Assembly (NCBI RefSeq): GCF_005233875.1
Contig: NZ_SZPZ01000006.1
Location: 558,001 to 622,000, forward strand
Source: Kribbella jiaozuonensis
GTDB taxonomy: Bacteria > Actinomycetota > Actinomycetes > Propionibacteriales > Kribbellaceae
Reading direction: 5' to 3'
Length of the DNA stretch: 64,000 nucleotides
The notes beneath the pieces were generated by a model that was not told the DNA's origin, did no database searches, and saw only the letters and a list, made by a program, of their open reading frames with translations. The number at the start of each line of letters is the position of its first letter. The stretch's first letter is position 1. Shown in pieces: positions 17,055 through 24,601 of this stretch. A program made the position numbers and the translations under genes.

Positions 17055-17471
17055 GTGGACTACGAGGCTTTCGACGCCCAGCTACTTGAACTGGCCGACT
17101 CCCTCCGAGGAGCCGACGAGCCGACGGTCGCTGCTGAGATCGTCCGGTTGAAGGCGCTGGCAGGTCAGATCGCCGACGAGCGTTCCCGTCGCCTGGCGCT
17201 GATCAGGGCGGAGAAACTGCCCGAGTTCATCAGCGGGCCGAAGCCCGGCACCAGCCCGCAGTACGAGCGTGCCTCCACGTTGCTGGGACAGGCGCTTGCC
17301 GACAAGAGGTCGCCGCTCGAGCGGATCGCTCATGCCGAACGCGTCAAGACCGAGATCGCGGCGTTGTCCCGCCAGGCCCCGCGGCGCGAGTCCATGACGA
17401 TCCTGCGGATGAACTCGAGCCTGGTCAGGCTGATCGAGCGGCTTCGGGACGGCTCGGACGGCAGCACGTGA
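17055..17471 (+). CDS. Uncharacterised 138-residue protein, partner of the zincin-like gene
   Basis: I do not recognise a family. The protein is almost entirely helical and charged, with heptad-like stretches (EIVRLKALAGQIADERSRRLALIRAEKL; IAHAERVKTEIAALSRQ). It has no signal peptide or membrane helix. The GTG start lies 25 bases after tatD. Its last four bases (GTGA) overlap the start of the next gene, so the two are translationally coupled and probably work together. It could be a regulatory or chaperone subunit for the metallopeptidase-like neighbour, but this rests on context only. Confidence 0.65.
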   Translation: MDYEAFDAQLLELADSLRGADEPTVAAEIVRLKALAGQIADERSRRLALIRAEKLPEFISGPKPGTSPQYERASTLLGQALADKRSPLERIAHAERVKTEIAALSRQAPRRESMTILRMNSSLVRLIERLRDGSDGST

Positions 17472-18604
17472 CCGACGTGGTCGAGATCTCGCCGCAGTCG
17501 TGGGAGTACCGGCTGGTGGCCGCGGTGGTGTACGCCGTCGAGCAGCGAGCCGGCGGTAGAGGTGGTCCTCGGACCCGGTGGAACGGGCGGGTGCTCGAGG
17601 AGACCGATCCGGAGAATCTCGGCAGCGCGCACGCTGACGGCAGCATCTCGGTCTCCGTAGCGAACGTCCTCGATCAGTTGCGCAAGGCACGGGACCTCGA
17701 TCGCCCGCTGACCGACGACGAAGCCTGGCTGCTTCGCGACGCGATGGACACGTTGACCCACGAAGCCGCTCATCTGATGGCACCCGGCGGCGACATGACG
17801 GCACCCGAGGCTTACCCGTACGACGACGCCGCGGCTGCCAGTGACGAAGGCCGCGTCGAGCAGTGGACGAAGCGCAACCTCGACAACATCATCAGTGATG
17901 TCTTCACCGACGCAGGGCTGGACAAGGTCGAGGCCGCGGTCCTGGCGCAACCGGGTCTCGACGCCTATGCCGCCTTCACGCCTGCTGCCAGACTCCTCGA
18001 CAGGGCGCTGGCCGAACGGAGCGGGCTGACCAGCGCTCAGGTCACACAGAAACTCCTCTGCGCTGACGATGCACAACGCTGGAACGTCGCGGTCGACCTG
18101 GTGATCGACGAACATCTTGCTGAGCCGGGCCTCATGCCCGAGTCGCACCGCGCCGAGGTGCGCAAACAGTTGGTCGCACCGCTGCGTGAATCCCTCTCTG
18201 TGCTGGCTGCTGTCGAGGGCGACGAGTCGCTGGGGAGTGACCAGAAGGCCGAGGAGGGAACCAAGGCTGCGCAGAACGCGATCGCCGGGCTGGACAGCGC
18301 ACTCAATCGGATCGAACGCAAGTACCGGATTGACAATGCGCAGCGGGCTCGGCAGCAGGCGCAGCGGCCGGCGTCGCGGGTGAACCAGGCTGTACGGCGA
18401 GCGCAGGGGAATCTGCCACCCGACCTCAAACGGCTGCGGGCTCTGACCGCGCCTCAGGCGCCGGCCTCCGGCGCGACCAGGCGACCCGTGGAAGCCACCG
18501 ACCACGCGCCGGTCGAGCAGGGCGAAGGCTCGCGGCCCCGCGGACAGCAGGCGACGCGGCCGACCGGTGGCCCAAGGCAACCGCACTCTCCGCAGCGCGA
18601 CTGA
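17468..18604 (+). CDS. Unknown protein with zincin-like HEAAH motif
   Basis: A 378-residue cytosolic-looking protein. DTLTHEAAHLM places an HExxH zinc-metallopeptidase motif at 98-102. A Glu-bearing helix, DEGRVEQWTKRNLDN, follows about 25 residues later, a layout seen in zincins whose third ligand is Glu. The middle is helical. The last 80 residues are Arg/Pro/Gln-rich and look disordered (QARQQAQRPASR...RPRGQQATRP). No signal peptide is visible. It overlaps its upstream partner by 4 bp. Peptidase activity and target are unknown, and HExxH can occur by chance. Confidence 0.7.
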   Translation: MTDVVEISPQSWEYRLVAAVVYAVEQRAGGRGGPRTRWNGRVLEETDPENLGSAHADGSISVSVANVLDQLRKARDLDRPLTDDEAWLLRDAMDTLTHEAAHLMAPGGDMTAPEAYPYDDAAAASDEGRVEQWTKRNLDNIISDVFTDAGLDKVEAAVLAQPGLDAYAAFTPAARLLDRALAERSGLTSAQVTQKLLCADDAQRWNVAVDLVIDEHLAEPGLMPESHRAEVRKQLVAPLRESLSVLAAVEGDESLGSDQKAEEGTKAAQNAIAGLDSALNRIERKYRIDNAQRARQQAQRPASRVNQAVRRAQGNLPPDLKRLRALTAPQAPASGATRRPVEATDHAPVEQGEGSRPRGQQATRPTGGPRQPHSPQRD

Positions 18605-18614
18605 GCGGCAGACC

Positions 18615-19505
18615 GTGGTCACCATCCTCACCGACGCCGATATCCGGGCCCGGCTCCGCCCCGGCGATGCGGTTGCCTGGATGCGGGAGGCGGTTCTTGC
18701 TGCTCATGCGGGGCGGTTGCACACGCCGCCTCGGGTATCCACCGAGCTCGGTGGTGGGCGGCTGGTGTTCACGACCGGTGCGTTGGAAGGGGAGTGGTAC
18801 GGCTACCGGTCGTATGACTCGTTTGACACCGATCCTGGGCAGCAGGTCGTCGTGCTGCACGACTGGGGTTCTGGTGAGGTGCGGGGGATTGCTGTAGGCA
18901 ACGAACTGGGGCCGAGGCGGGTCGGCGCGATCGGAGGTGTAGCCTTCGACGCCCTCGCCGACCCGACTGCTACCACCCTCGCCTTGATAGGTACGGGCAC
19001 CCAAGCCTTCACTCAGCTCTGGGCTATCGGGGCGGTGCGGCGGTTGTCGAGTGTTCGGGTTTTTGGTCGGGACCGGGAGCGGCGGATCGCCTTTGCTAGA
19101 AGGGCTTCTGGGGATCTTGGGTTGCCGGTGACTGCGGTCGAGTCGGCCCGTGATGCTGTTGAGGGGGCGGATGTCGTGGTGTTGGCGACCAACAGCCCGG
19201 TGCCGGTGATTGAGCCGGCTTGGGTGAAGGATGGGGCATTCGTGACGACGCTCGGGCCGAAGCAGGTTGGGCGGGCGGAGTTCGGGGCGGAGTTGGTTGA
19301 TCGGGCCGACCTCGTCGTGACGGACTCGGTTGCGCAGACCGCGGCGTACGACCCGCCCTTCGTCCTGGCCGGCACTCCGCAGCAGGAGCGGCTGATGAGT
19401 CTCGGCGCCGCGATTGCAGACAACGTGACGGGGCGGACCGTGCTGTTCTGCTCGGTCGGGCTGGCCGGGACCGAGGCGTACCTGCTGGCGAAGCTGCTTT
19501 CGTGA
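18615..19505 (+). CDS. Ornithine cyclodeaminase / mu-crystallin family protein
   Basis: About 296 residues from the GTG at 18615, ten bases after the previous stop; an in-frame ATG at 18567 would overlap that gene. The NAD-binding core reads LALIGTGTQAFTQLWAI, and the family's N-terminal region (TDADIRARLRPGDAVAWMREAV) and catalytic-domain motif (FVTTLGPKQVGRAEF) are clear. Members deaminate ornithine, reduce imines or make unusual amino acids; the substrate is not predictable. Confidence 0.87.
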   Translation: MVTILTDADIRARLRPGDAVAWMREAVLAAHAGRLHTPPRVSTELGGGRLVFTTGALEGEWYGYRSYDSFDTDPGQQVVVLHDWGSGEVRGIAVGNELGPRRVGAIGGVAFDALADPTATTLALIGTGTQAFTQLWAIGAVRRLSSVRVFGRDRERRIAFARRASGDLGLPVTAVESARDAVEGADVVVLATNSPVPVIEPAWVKDGAFVTTLGPKQVGRAEFGAELVDRADLVVTDSVAQTAAYDPPFVLAGTPQQERLMSLGAAIADNVTGRTVLFCSVGLAGTEAYLLAKLLS

Positions 19506-19617
19506 CGGGACGGACGCCGACCGTCAACGTTTCCGCGGACCGTTGCGCGGGGTGTCGGGCGAGCGCAGTCTGAGGGCGTCGGCCCGGTTCGGGGCCGGCC
19601 TGCAAGGGGGAGGGGCA

Positions 19618-19926
19618 ATGAGTGTTCTGATGACCCTGCGGGTGACTGGGGACCCCACGGCGATCGAGAAGCTGGGCGCCGACAACGGTGCGCTCTTCGA
19701 AGGTGTGATTGCGGACGCATCCAGTCGCGGCCTGATCTCACATCACTTCTACGGCAGCGAGAACGAGCTTCTCGTCGTCGACGAGTGGCCCGACGAGGCG
19801 TCGTTCCAGGCGTTCTTCGCGAACTCCGGGCCGCAGATCGAGCAGATGATGGCGGCGGCCGGCGTGACGGCTCAGCCGGCGATCGAGTTCTGGCGGCACC
19901 TGGAGGTCGGCGACGACGTCGGCTGA
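19618..19926 (+). CDS. Small dimeric alpha/beta-barrel (ABM-like) protein
   Basis: The 102-residue protein has the beta-alpha-beta pattern of antibiotic-biosynthesis-monooxygenase-like or EthD/Dabb proteins: SVLMTLRVTGDPTAIEKLGADN, then LISHHFYGSENELLVVDEWPDEASFQAFFAN. The ATG at 19618 is preceded by a strong GGGGGAGGGG ribosome site, whereas the frame further upstream lacks one. Its role is unknown; many relatives are small-molecule oxygenases or structural oddments. Confidence 0.68.
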   Translation: MSVLMTLRVTGDPTAIEKLGADNGALFEGVIADASSRGLISHHFYGSENELLVVDEWPDEASFQAFFANSGPQIEQMMAAAGVTAQPAIEFWRHLEVGDDVG

Positions 19927-19947
19927 GACCGCTGATAGACACACCTC

Positions 19948-20562
19948 ATGGAGTTCAGTGAGGTTGTGCGGCGGCGGCGGATGGTTCGGAACTACGACGC
20001 TGAGCGGGCGGTTCCGGATGAGGTGCGGGAGCGGATTCTCGAGAACGGGCTTCGGGCGCCGTCGGGTGGGTTCAGTCAGGGGTGGGCGTTCCTGACGCTG
20101 GAGGGTGACGAGCGGGAGCGGTACTGGCGGATCGCGGCCGAGGATCCGGACGAGAAGTATGTGGAGTGGATCACAGGCCTGCGCCGGGCGCCGCTGCTCG
20201 TTCTCGCGTTCGCGCACAAGGACGCCTACCTCGATCGGTACACCGAGCCGGACAAGGGCTGGACCGATCGCGACGAGGGCCGCTGGACCGCGCCGTACTG
20301 GTACGTCGACACCGGGATGGCGGTGCTGCTGATGCTGCAGACGGTCGTCGACGAAGGCCTGGGAGCCTGCTTTTTCGGGCCTCCTGCGGACAAAGTGGGT
20401 CGACTGCTCAAGGAGTTCGGCGTACCCGAGGGGTTCGATCTGGTCGGGGTGCTGTCGGTCGGGTACCGGGCCCAGGACAAGCGCTCGCCGTCACTGAAAC
20501 GGGGCCGCCGGACGACCGCCGAAGTGGTGCATCGCGGCCAGTGGGGCCATCACCTGGCGTGA
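19948..20562 (+). CDS. Nitroreductase-family flavoprotein
   Basis: A 204-residue FMN-dependent oxidoreductase. The N-terminal MEFSEVVRRRRMVRNYDAE with the following RAPSGGFSQGWAF block is the flavin phosphate site. GLGACFFGPPADKVGRLLKEFGVPEGF is the conserved C-terminal region, and VGVLSVGYR closes the fold. The enzyme probably reduces nitro, quinone or flavin-like substrates with NAD(P)H. It starts 21 bases after the preceding gene and is likely in the same operon. Confidence 0.88.
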   Translation: MEFSEVVRRRRMVRNYDAERAVPDEVRERILENGLRAPSGGFSQGWAFLTLEGDERERYWRIAAEDPDEKYVEWITGLRRAPLLVLAFAHKDAYLDRYTEPDKGWTDRDEGRWTAPYWYVDTGMAVLLMLQTVVDEGLGACFFGPPADKVGRLLKEFGVPEGFDLVGVLSVGYRAQDKRSPSLKRGRRTTAEVVHRGQWGHHLA

Positions 20563-20612
20563 CGAGGCATGTCGGCCCCGTTACACCCATTTCCGACTCG
20601 CCGACCAGGGGA

Positions 20613-20642
20613 TTGGCACTTCCGGCATATCTTCGTTATGGT
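20613..20642 (+). promoter_or_regulatory. Sigma-70-type promoter of rpfB
   Basis: TTGGCA (20613-20618) and TATGGT (20637-20642) are separated by 18 bases and lie in the first non-coding stretch before the Rpf gene. Transcription from here would leave a leader of roughly 140 nt. The segment is markedly richer in A/T than its surroundings. Confidence 0.6.
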
Positions 20643-20761
20643 CCCGTGATGTTGGCCGGGATCGGGGAAGATTCCGGGCAGTACATCCCCTCGGCGGGAC
20701 ACGAAGCTCCGGGCAGCCAGTCCGGCGTCGACGGTCGGTGCCTGTGCTGTCCCACCCCGTG

Positions 20762-20781
20762 CCCGGGTAGCCCTACCTGGG
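20762..20781 (+). promoter_or_regulatory. Hairpin masking the rpfB ribosome-binding site
   Basis: CCCGGGTA (20762-20769) pairs with TACCTGGG (20774-20781) around the loop GCCC, eight pairs with one G-U. The 3' arm contains the GGGAG ribosome site (20779-20783) of the GTG at 20789. Upstream, GGGACA (20696-20701) can pair with TGTCCC (20748-20753). The leader as a whole looks folded. I could not match it to the c-di-AMP (ydaO) riboswitch often found before rpf genes. Confidence 0.5.
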
Positions 20782-20788
20782 AGCGTTA

Positions 20789-21919
20789 GTGCGTAAGTCC
20801 ATCATCGCGGCCGTCGGTGCGACCGCCGCGATTGCCGTCGCGGGCGGCTCTGCGGCGTATGCCGAGAAGAGCAAGACAGTCAGCCTCTCCGTCGACGGCC
20901 AGGTGCGGAAGGTTCACACCTTCGGCTCCACCGTGGCAGACGCCCTGAAGGCCGAGAAAGTTCAGATCGGTGCCCACGACGTGGTCGCGCCGGGTCCGGA
21001 CTCCAAGCTCAAGGACGGCCAGGAGATCGCGGTCCAGTACGGTCGCGAGCTGACCGTCAACGCCGACGGCACCAAGAAGGCCTACTGGACCACCGCCGAC
21101 AGCGTGAACGAAGCGCTCGCCGACCTCGGTCTGCGGTACGACGGGGCCCAGCTCTCCACCAGCCGTAGCGCGCCGCTCGGGCGCCAGGGGCTGGAGCTGG
21201 TCGTGAAGACCCCGAAGACCGTGCAGATCGTCCACCTGGGCAAGATCGCGACGATCAAGTCGCTGGCCGGTACGGTCGGCGAGGCCCTGACCGAGGCGAA
21301 GATCCGCTGGGACGCCGACGACCGGATCACTCCGGCCGCCGCCACCCCGCTGAAGCTCGGCGTCAACAAGGTCGGCTACGTGCAGGTCCTGCAGAAGCAG
21401 GTCAGCAAGACCGTGGCGGTTGCGCACGGCACCGATCAGACCAAGTCGGCGACGCTGGTCCAGGGCACCACGAAGACCACGGCCAAGGGCACCGACGGCT
21501 CCAAGTCCGTCACGTACCTGTACACCTACCTGGACGGCAAGCTGTCGACCACGAAGGTGGTCGCGACGAAGGTCGTCACCGCGCCGGTCGACGAGAAGGT
21601 CCTGGTCGGCACCAAGCCGAAGCCGGCCGAGCCGACGACCACGACCACGGACGAGAAGCCGACGCCGCCGACCAGCAGTGGTGGCGCGTGGGACCGGATC
21701 GCCGCGTGTGAGTCGGGCGGCAACTGGGCGGCCAACACCGGTAACGGGTACTACGGCGGTCTCCAGTTCGACCACGGCACCTGGGCGGCCTACGGCGGTA
21801 CGGCGTACGCCAACAACGCCAACGGTGCCTCGAAGGCGCAGCAGATCGCGATCGCGGAGAAGGTCAAGGCCGACCGCGGTGGCTACGGCGCTTGGCCGGT
21901 GTGCGGCAAGAAGGCCTGA
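20789..21919 (+). CDS. rpfB: Resuscitation-promoting factor (RpfB type)
   Basis: A 376-residue secreted cell-wall enzyme. A signal peptide of about 26 residues ends at SAAYAEK. Three DUF348 units (starting SKTVSLSVDGQVRKVHTFGSTVADAL) are followed by a G5 domain and a Pro/Thr-rich linker (EPTTTTTDEKPTPPTSSGG). The C-terminal Rpf transglycosylase-like domain has WDRIAACESGGNW, with catalytic Glu at about 308. Rpf proteins cleave peptidoglycan and wake dormant cells. A GTG start is used. The upstream leader suggests RNA-level control. Confidence 0.95.
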   Translation: MRKSIIAAVGATAAIAVAGGSAAYAEKSKTVSLSVDGQVRKVHTFGSTVADALKAEKVQIGAHDVVAPGPDSKLKDGQEIAVQYGRELTVNADGTKKAYWTTADSVNEALADLGLRYDGAQLSTSRSAPLGRQGLELVVKTPKTVQIVHLGKIATIKSLAGTVGEALTEAKIRWDADDRITPAAATPLKLGVNKVGYVQVLQKQVSKTVAVAHGTDQTKSATLVQGTTKTTAKGTDGSKSVTYLYTYLDGKLSTTKVVATKVVTAPVDEKVLVGTKPKPAEPTTTTTDEKPTPPTSSGGAWDRIAACESGGNWAANTGNGYYGGLQFDHGTWAAYGGTAYANNANGASKAQQIAIAEKVKADRGGYGAWPVCGKKA

Positions 21920-21938
21920 GCCTGACACACTGACAGGC

Positions 21939-22817
21939 GTGAGCTCGTCTGATTCATCCACTTCCGCCGGACCGAGGCTTCTCGGTCCGGCGGAAGTGCG
22001 TTCATTGGCCGCGTCGCTCGGCGTCCGTCCGACCAAGCAACGCGGCCAGAACTTCGTCATCGACCCGAACACGGTCCGCCGGATCGTGCGCGCGGCCGAC
22101 CTGTCCGCCGGTGAGACGGTGCTGGAGGTCGGCCCCGGGCTCGGCTCACTGACCCTGGCGCTGCTCGCCGAGGGTCACCCGGTCACCGCCGTCGAGATCG
22201 ACCCGCTGCTGGCGCAGGCGCTCCCGTCCACGATCGCGACGTACGCGCCGGAGCAGGCATCCGCGCTGACCGTGGTCGAGGCCGACGCGATGGACGTGAC
22301 TCCGGCAGAGATCGGTACGCCGACCGCCTGCGTGGCGAACCTGCCGTACAACGTCGCCGTACCCGTCCTCCTCCACCTGCTCCGCGTGTCCGACTCGCTA
22401 CGCCACGGGCTCGTGATGGTGCAGTCCGAGGTCGCGGACCGTCTGGCCGCCCCGCCCGGCTCGCGCACGTACGGCGTACCGTCCGCCAAGGCCGCCTGGT
22501 ACGCCGATGTGCGGCGCGCCGGGCCGATCGGACGGAATGTCTTCTGGCCCGCGCCCAACGTGGACTCGGGCCTGGTTGCGTTCGAACGCCGCGATCCGCC
22601 GGAGACGCCGGCGACCCGCGAGGAGGTGTTCGCGGTGATCGAGGCGGCGTTCTCGCAACGACGCAAGACGATCCGCTCCGCACTGGCCCGCTGGATGCCC
22701 GACCGCGCGCGCCTGGACGAGGTGTTCGCGGCAACGGGGATCGACCCACAACTACGCGGCGAGATGCTCGGGATCACAGACTTCGCCGCTCTCGCGGGTG
22801 CAGCTCGGACTACCTGA
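21939..22817 (+). CDS. ksgA: 16S rRNA (adenine-1518/1519-N6)-dimethyltransferase KsgA
   Basis: A 292-residue SAM methyltransferase that dimethylates A1518/A1519 of 16S rRNA late in 30S assembly. Motif I is VLEVGPGLGSLTLALL, motif IV is ANLPYNV, and the substrate clamp GQNFVIDPNTVRRIV is intact. The GTG at 21939 is chosen because the following RLLGPAEVRSLAASLGVRPTKQ resembles the extended N-terminus of actinobacterial KsgA. A second in-frame GTG at 21996 would give an E. coli-like short N-terminus. An 18-bp hairpin lies between the two. Confidence 0.94.
   Translation: MSSSDSSTSAGPRLLGPAEVRSLAASLGVRPTKQRGQNFVIDPNTVRRIVRAADLSAGETVLEVGPGLGSLTLALLAEGHPVTAVEIDPLLAQALPSTIATYAPEQASALTVVEADAMDVTPAEIGTPTACVANLPYNVAVPVLLHLLRVSDSLRHGLVMVQSEVADRLAAPPGSRTYGVPSAKAAWYADVRRAGPIGRNVFWPAPNVDSGLVAFERRDPPETPATREEVFAVIEAAFSQRRKTIRSALARWMPDRARLDEVFAATGIDPQLRGEMLGITDFAALAGAARTT
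21959..21998 (+). other. Perfect 18-bp hairpin inside the ksgA 5' end
   Basis: CACTTCCGCCGGACCGAG (21959-21976) is exactly mirrored by CTCGGTCCGGCGGAAGTG (21981-21998), with the tetraloop GCTT. It begins 40 bases after the rpfB stop and 20 bases after the GTG start of ksgA. There is no T-tract, so it is not a textbook terminator. It could act as an rpfB terminator or processing site, or limit translation of ksgA. Confidence 0.85.
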
Positions 22818-22835
22818 TGCCCTAGCCTGTGCGAC

Positions 22836-23768
22836 GTGCCACCTTCTGTTGAGGTCACGGTGCGGGCACCGGCCAAGATCAACCTCGGTCTGTCCGTCGG
22901 TCCGCCGCGCCCGGACGGGTTCCACCCCGTCGCCACGGTGTACCAGGCCGTTGCCCTGTACGACGACGTCACCGCGCAGCTGCGTGACGACGACGGCGAG
23001 GTGTCGGTCGAGATCGTGGGGGACTTCGCGGACGACGTACCGACCGACGAGACGAACCTCGCGGTGAAGGCGGCCCGGCTGCTGCAGGCGGAGTACGACG
23101 TCGACGAGGGTGTCGACCTGACCATCCGCAAGACGATCCCGGTGGCCGGTGGGATGGCCGGGGGATCGACTGACGCGGCAGCGACCTTGGTGGCGTGCAA
23201 CCGGCTGTGGGGCCTGCAGCTCACGCAGACCGAGCTGCAGCATCACGCGGCGGAGCTCGGCAGTGACGTCCCGTTCTGCCTGGTCGGGCACACCGCGCTC
23301 GGCCAGGGCCGCGGCGAGCAGGTCACCGAGGTGATGTCCCGCGGCACGTTCCACTGGGTGTTCGCGATCGCCGACGGCGGCCTGTCCACCCCCGAGGTGT
23401 ACGGCGAACTGGACCGCCTGCGGCCGCTGCGCCGGGTCGAGGCGCCGCAGGTCCGTCCCGAACTGCTCTCGGCGCTGCTCTCCGGCCAGCCCGGCGCGCT
23501 CGCCGTTGCTCTCAGCAACGACCTCCAGGCGGCCGCCCTGTCGCTGCGCCCGGAGTTGGGCGACACACTCCAGTTCGGCCTCGACCAGGGCGCCCTGGCC
23601 GCCCAGATCTCCGGCTCCGGCCCCACCTGCCTCTTCCTCGCCGCCGACAGCCGCAGCGCAGTAGACCTCGCCGTAGAACTCGCCGAATCCGGCCTCTGCC
23701 GAATGGTCCGCCAAGCCGAAGGCCCGGTCCCCGGCGCCCGAATCCTCCCCGCCATCGTCAGTCACTAG
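22836..23768 (+). CDS. ispE: 4-diphosphocytidyl-2-C-methyl-D-erythritol kinase
   Basis: A 310-residue GHMP kinase of the MEP isoprenoid pathway. It phosphorylates CDP-ME at the 2-hydroxyl. APAKINLGLSVG forms the N-terminal substrate strand with the catalytic Lys. IPVAGGMAGGSTDAAATL is the Gly-rich ATP loop, and AAQISGSGPTCLFL is GHMP motif 3. A GTG start at 22836 follows the ksgA stop by 18 bases; ksgA-ispE is a conserved actinobacterial pair. Confidence 0.95.
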   Translation: MPPSVEVTVRAPAKINLGLSVGPPRPDGFHPVATVYQAVALYDDVTAQLRDDDGEVSVEIVGDFADDVPTDETNLAVKAARLLQAEYDVDEGVDLTIRKTIPVAGGMAGGSTDAAATLVACNRLWGLQLTQTELQHHAAELGSDVPFCLVGHTALGQGRGEQVTEVMSRGTFHWVFAIADGGLSTPEVYGELDRLRPLRRVEAPQVRPELLSALLSGQPGALAVALSNDLQAAALSLRPELGDTLQFGLDQGALAAQISGSGPTCLFLAADSRSAVDLAVELAESGLCRMVRQAEGPVPGARILPAIVSH

Positions 23769-23770
23769 TA

Positions 23771-23791
23771 CACTTAGCCAAGTGGACTAAG
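23771..23791 (+). promoter_or_regulatory. Overlapping inverted repeats, probable antitoxin operator
   Basis: CACTT-AGCC-AAGTG (23771-23784) is a perfect dyad. It overlaps a second one, CTTAGCCA (23773-23780) against TGGACTAAG (23783-23791) with one bulged base. Both run directly into the AAGGAGGG ribosome site of the antitoxin gene. Phd/VapB antitoxins bind such sites to repress their own operon. Confidence 0.6.
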
Positions 23792-23796
23792 GAGGG

Positions 23797-24054
23797 ATGA
23801 TGGGCGAGCCGGCTCCGCAGTACAACATTCATGAAGCCAAGACGCAGCTCTCTCGGATCATCGAGCGGGTAGAGCACGGCGAGGAAGTCATCATCAGCCG
23901 CGCCGGGCACCCTGTTGCAAAGGTGGTTCCGCTGCCTACTGCCCGTCGTCGCAGCGGATGGGGTTCGCTGGCCGGTCAGATCAGCTTGGCCGACGACTGG
24001 GACTCGGCTGAGACGAACGCGGAGATCGCGGACGACTTCGGCATTCCCTCGTGA
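23797..24054 (+). CDS. Phd/YefM-type antitoxin
   Basis: An 85-residue antitoxin. The N-terminal DNA-binding domain reads YNIHEAKTQLSRIIERVEHGEEVIISRAGHPVAKVVPL, the Phd/YefM signature. The acidic, flexible C-terminus (DDWDSAETNAEIADDFGIPS) would wrap the toxin. Two adjacent ATGs (23797 and 23800) are possible starts, with AAGGAGGG directly upstream. It overlaps the toxin gene by 4 bp (GTGA). Confidence 0.92.
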   Translation: MMGEPAPQYNIHEAKTQLSRIIERVEHGEEVIISRAGHPVAKVVPLPTARRRSGWGSLAGQISLADDWDSAETNAEIADDFGIPS

Positions 24055-24446
24055 CCGAACTGTCGGGGACAGCGCGTCTTCTGCTCGACACGCATGTGCT
24101 GATCTGGTGGCTGCAGGCCAGTCCTGAGCTCTCGGACGATCTCAGGAACCGGATCGACACAGAGCTCGATGTCTACGTCAGCGCTGCGTCTGTCTGGGAA
24201 CTCTCGATCAAGCAGGCTGCCGGCAAGATCAAACTTCCGGACGACCTGCGGGAATGGATCGAGCGTGGTGGTCTCAGCGAGTTGCCGATCTCGATGGCTC
24301 ACGCCGACGTCGCCGGACGGTTGCCGCCGATCCATCGGGATCCCTTCGATCGAATGCTGGTGGCGCAGGCTCTCGTCGAGAGATTGACGTTGGTGACTCG
24401 CGACGGGCTCATCCAGCGGTACGACGTACCGATCCTCGAAGCCTGA
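24051..24446 (+). CDS. PIN-domain toxin (VapC-like ribonuclease)
   Basis: A 131-residue PIN-domain ribonuclease. The acidic site is complete: D13 in LLLDTHVLIWWL, E50 in SAASVWELSIK, D100 in HRDPFDRML and D118 in VTRDGL. VapC-type toxins cut tRNA or rRNA and arrest translation until the antitoxin is replenished. The GTG start overlaps the antitoxin gene end, the normal arrangement for stoichiometric control. Confidence 0.92.
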   Translation: MTELSGTARLLLDTHVLIWWLQASPELSDDLRNRIDTELDVYVSAASVWELSIKQAAGKIKLPDDLREWIERGGLSELPISMAHADVAGRLPPIHRDPFDRMLVAQALVERLTLVTRDGLIQRYDVPILEA

Positions 24447-24485
24447 AAATCGTTCGTCCGCGGCCTTGTTGTGGTGTTACGGTCG

Positions 24486-24601
24486 AATGCCCATCAGTAA
24501 GAGACAGGAGACCGGGATGCGCCGCGTTGTGATCGACCTCATTGGTTCTGATCGCATCGACGCATTCGCGAGGACTCTTGAACTCTCTGACGATGGGCAT
24601 T
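24486..24601 (+). repeat. Long-range inverted repeat spanning the otrA-like leader
   Basis: AATGCCCATC (24486-24495) is exactly complementary to GATGGGCATT (24592-24601), 96 bases apart. The left arm precedes the ribosome site of the small upstream ORF. The right arm sits over codons 5-8 of the GTPase gene. A stem between them would enclose the small ORF start and both ribosome sites. Confidence 0.7.

Noticed and set aside
17468..18604. Calling the HEAAH protein a definite metalloprotease
   Set aside because: A five-residue motif is not enough without family conservation; kept as unknown with a zincin-like motif.
20643..20788. c-di-AMP (ydaO) riboswitch before rpfB
   Set aside because: Location fits but the conserved blocks (GGGGUGAAUCC-like and CCGACAGCUAACC-like) could not be found by eye; reported as an unassigned leader instead.
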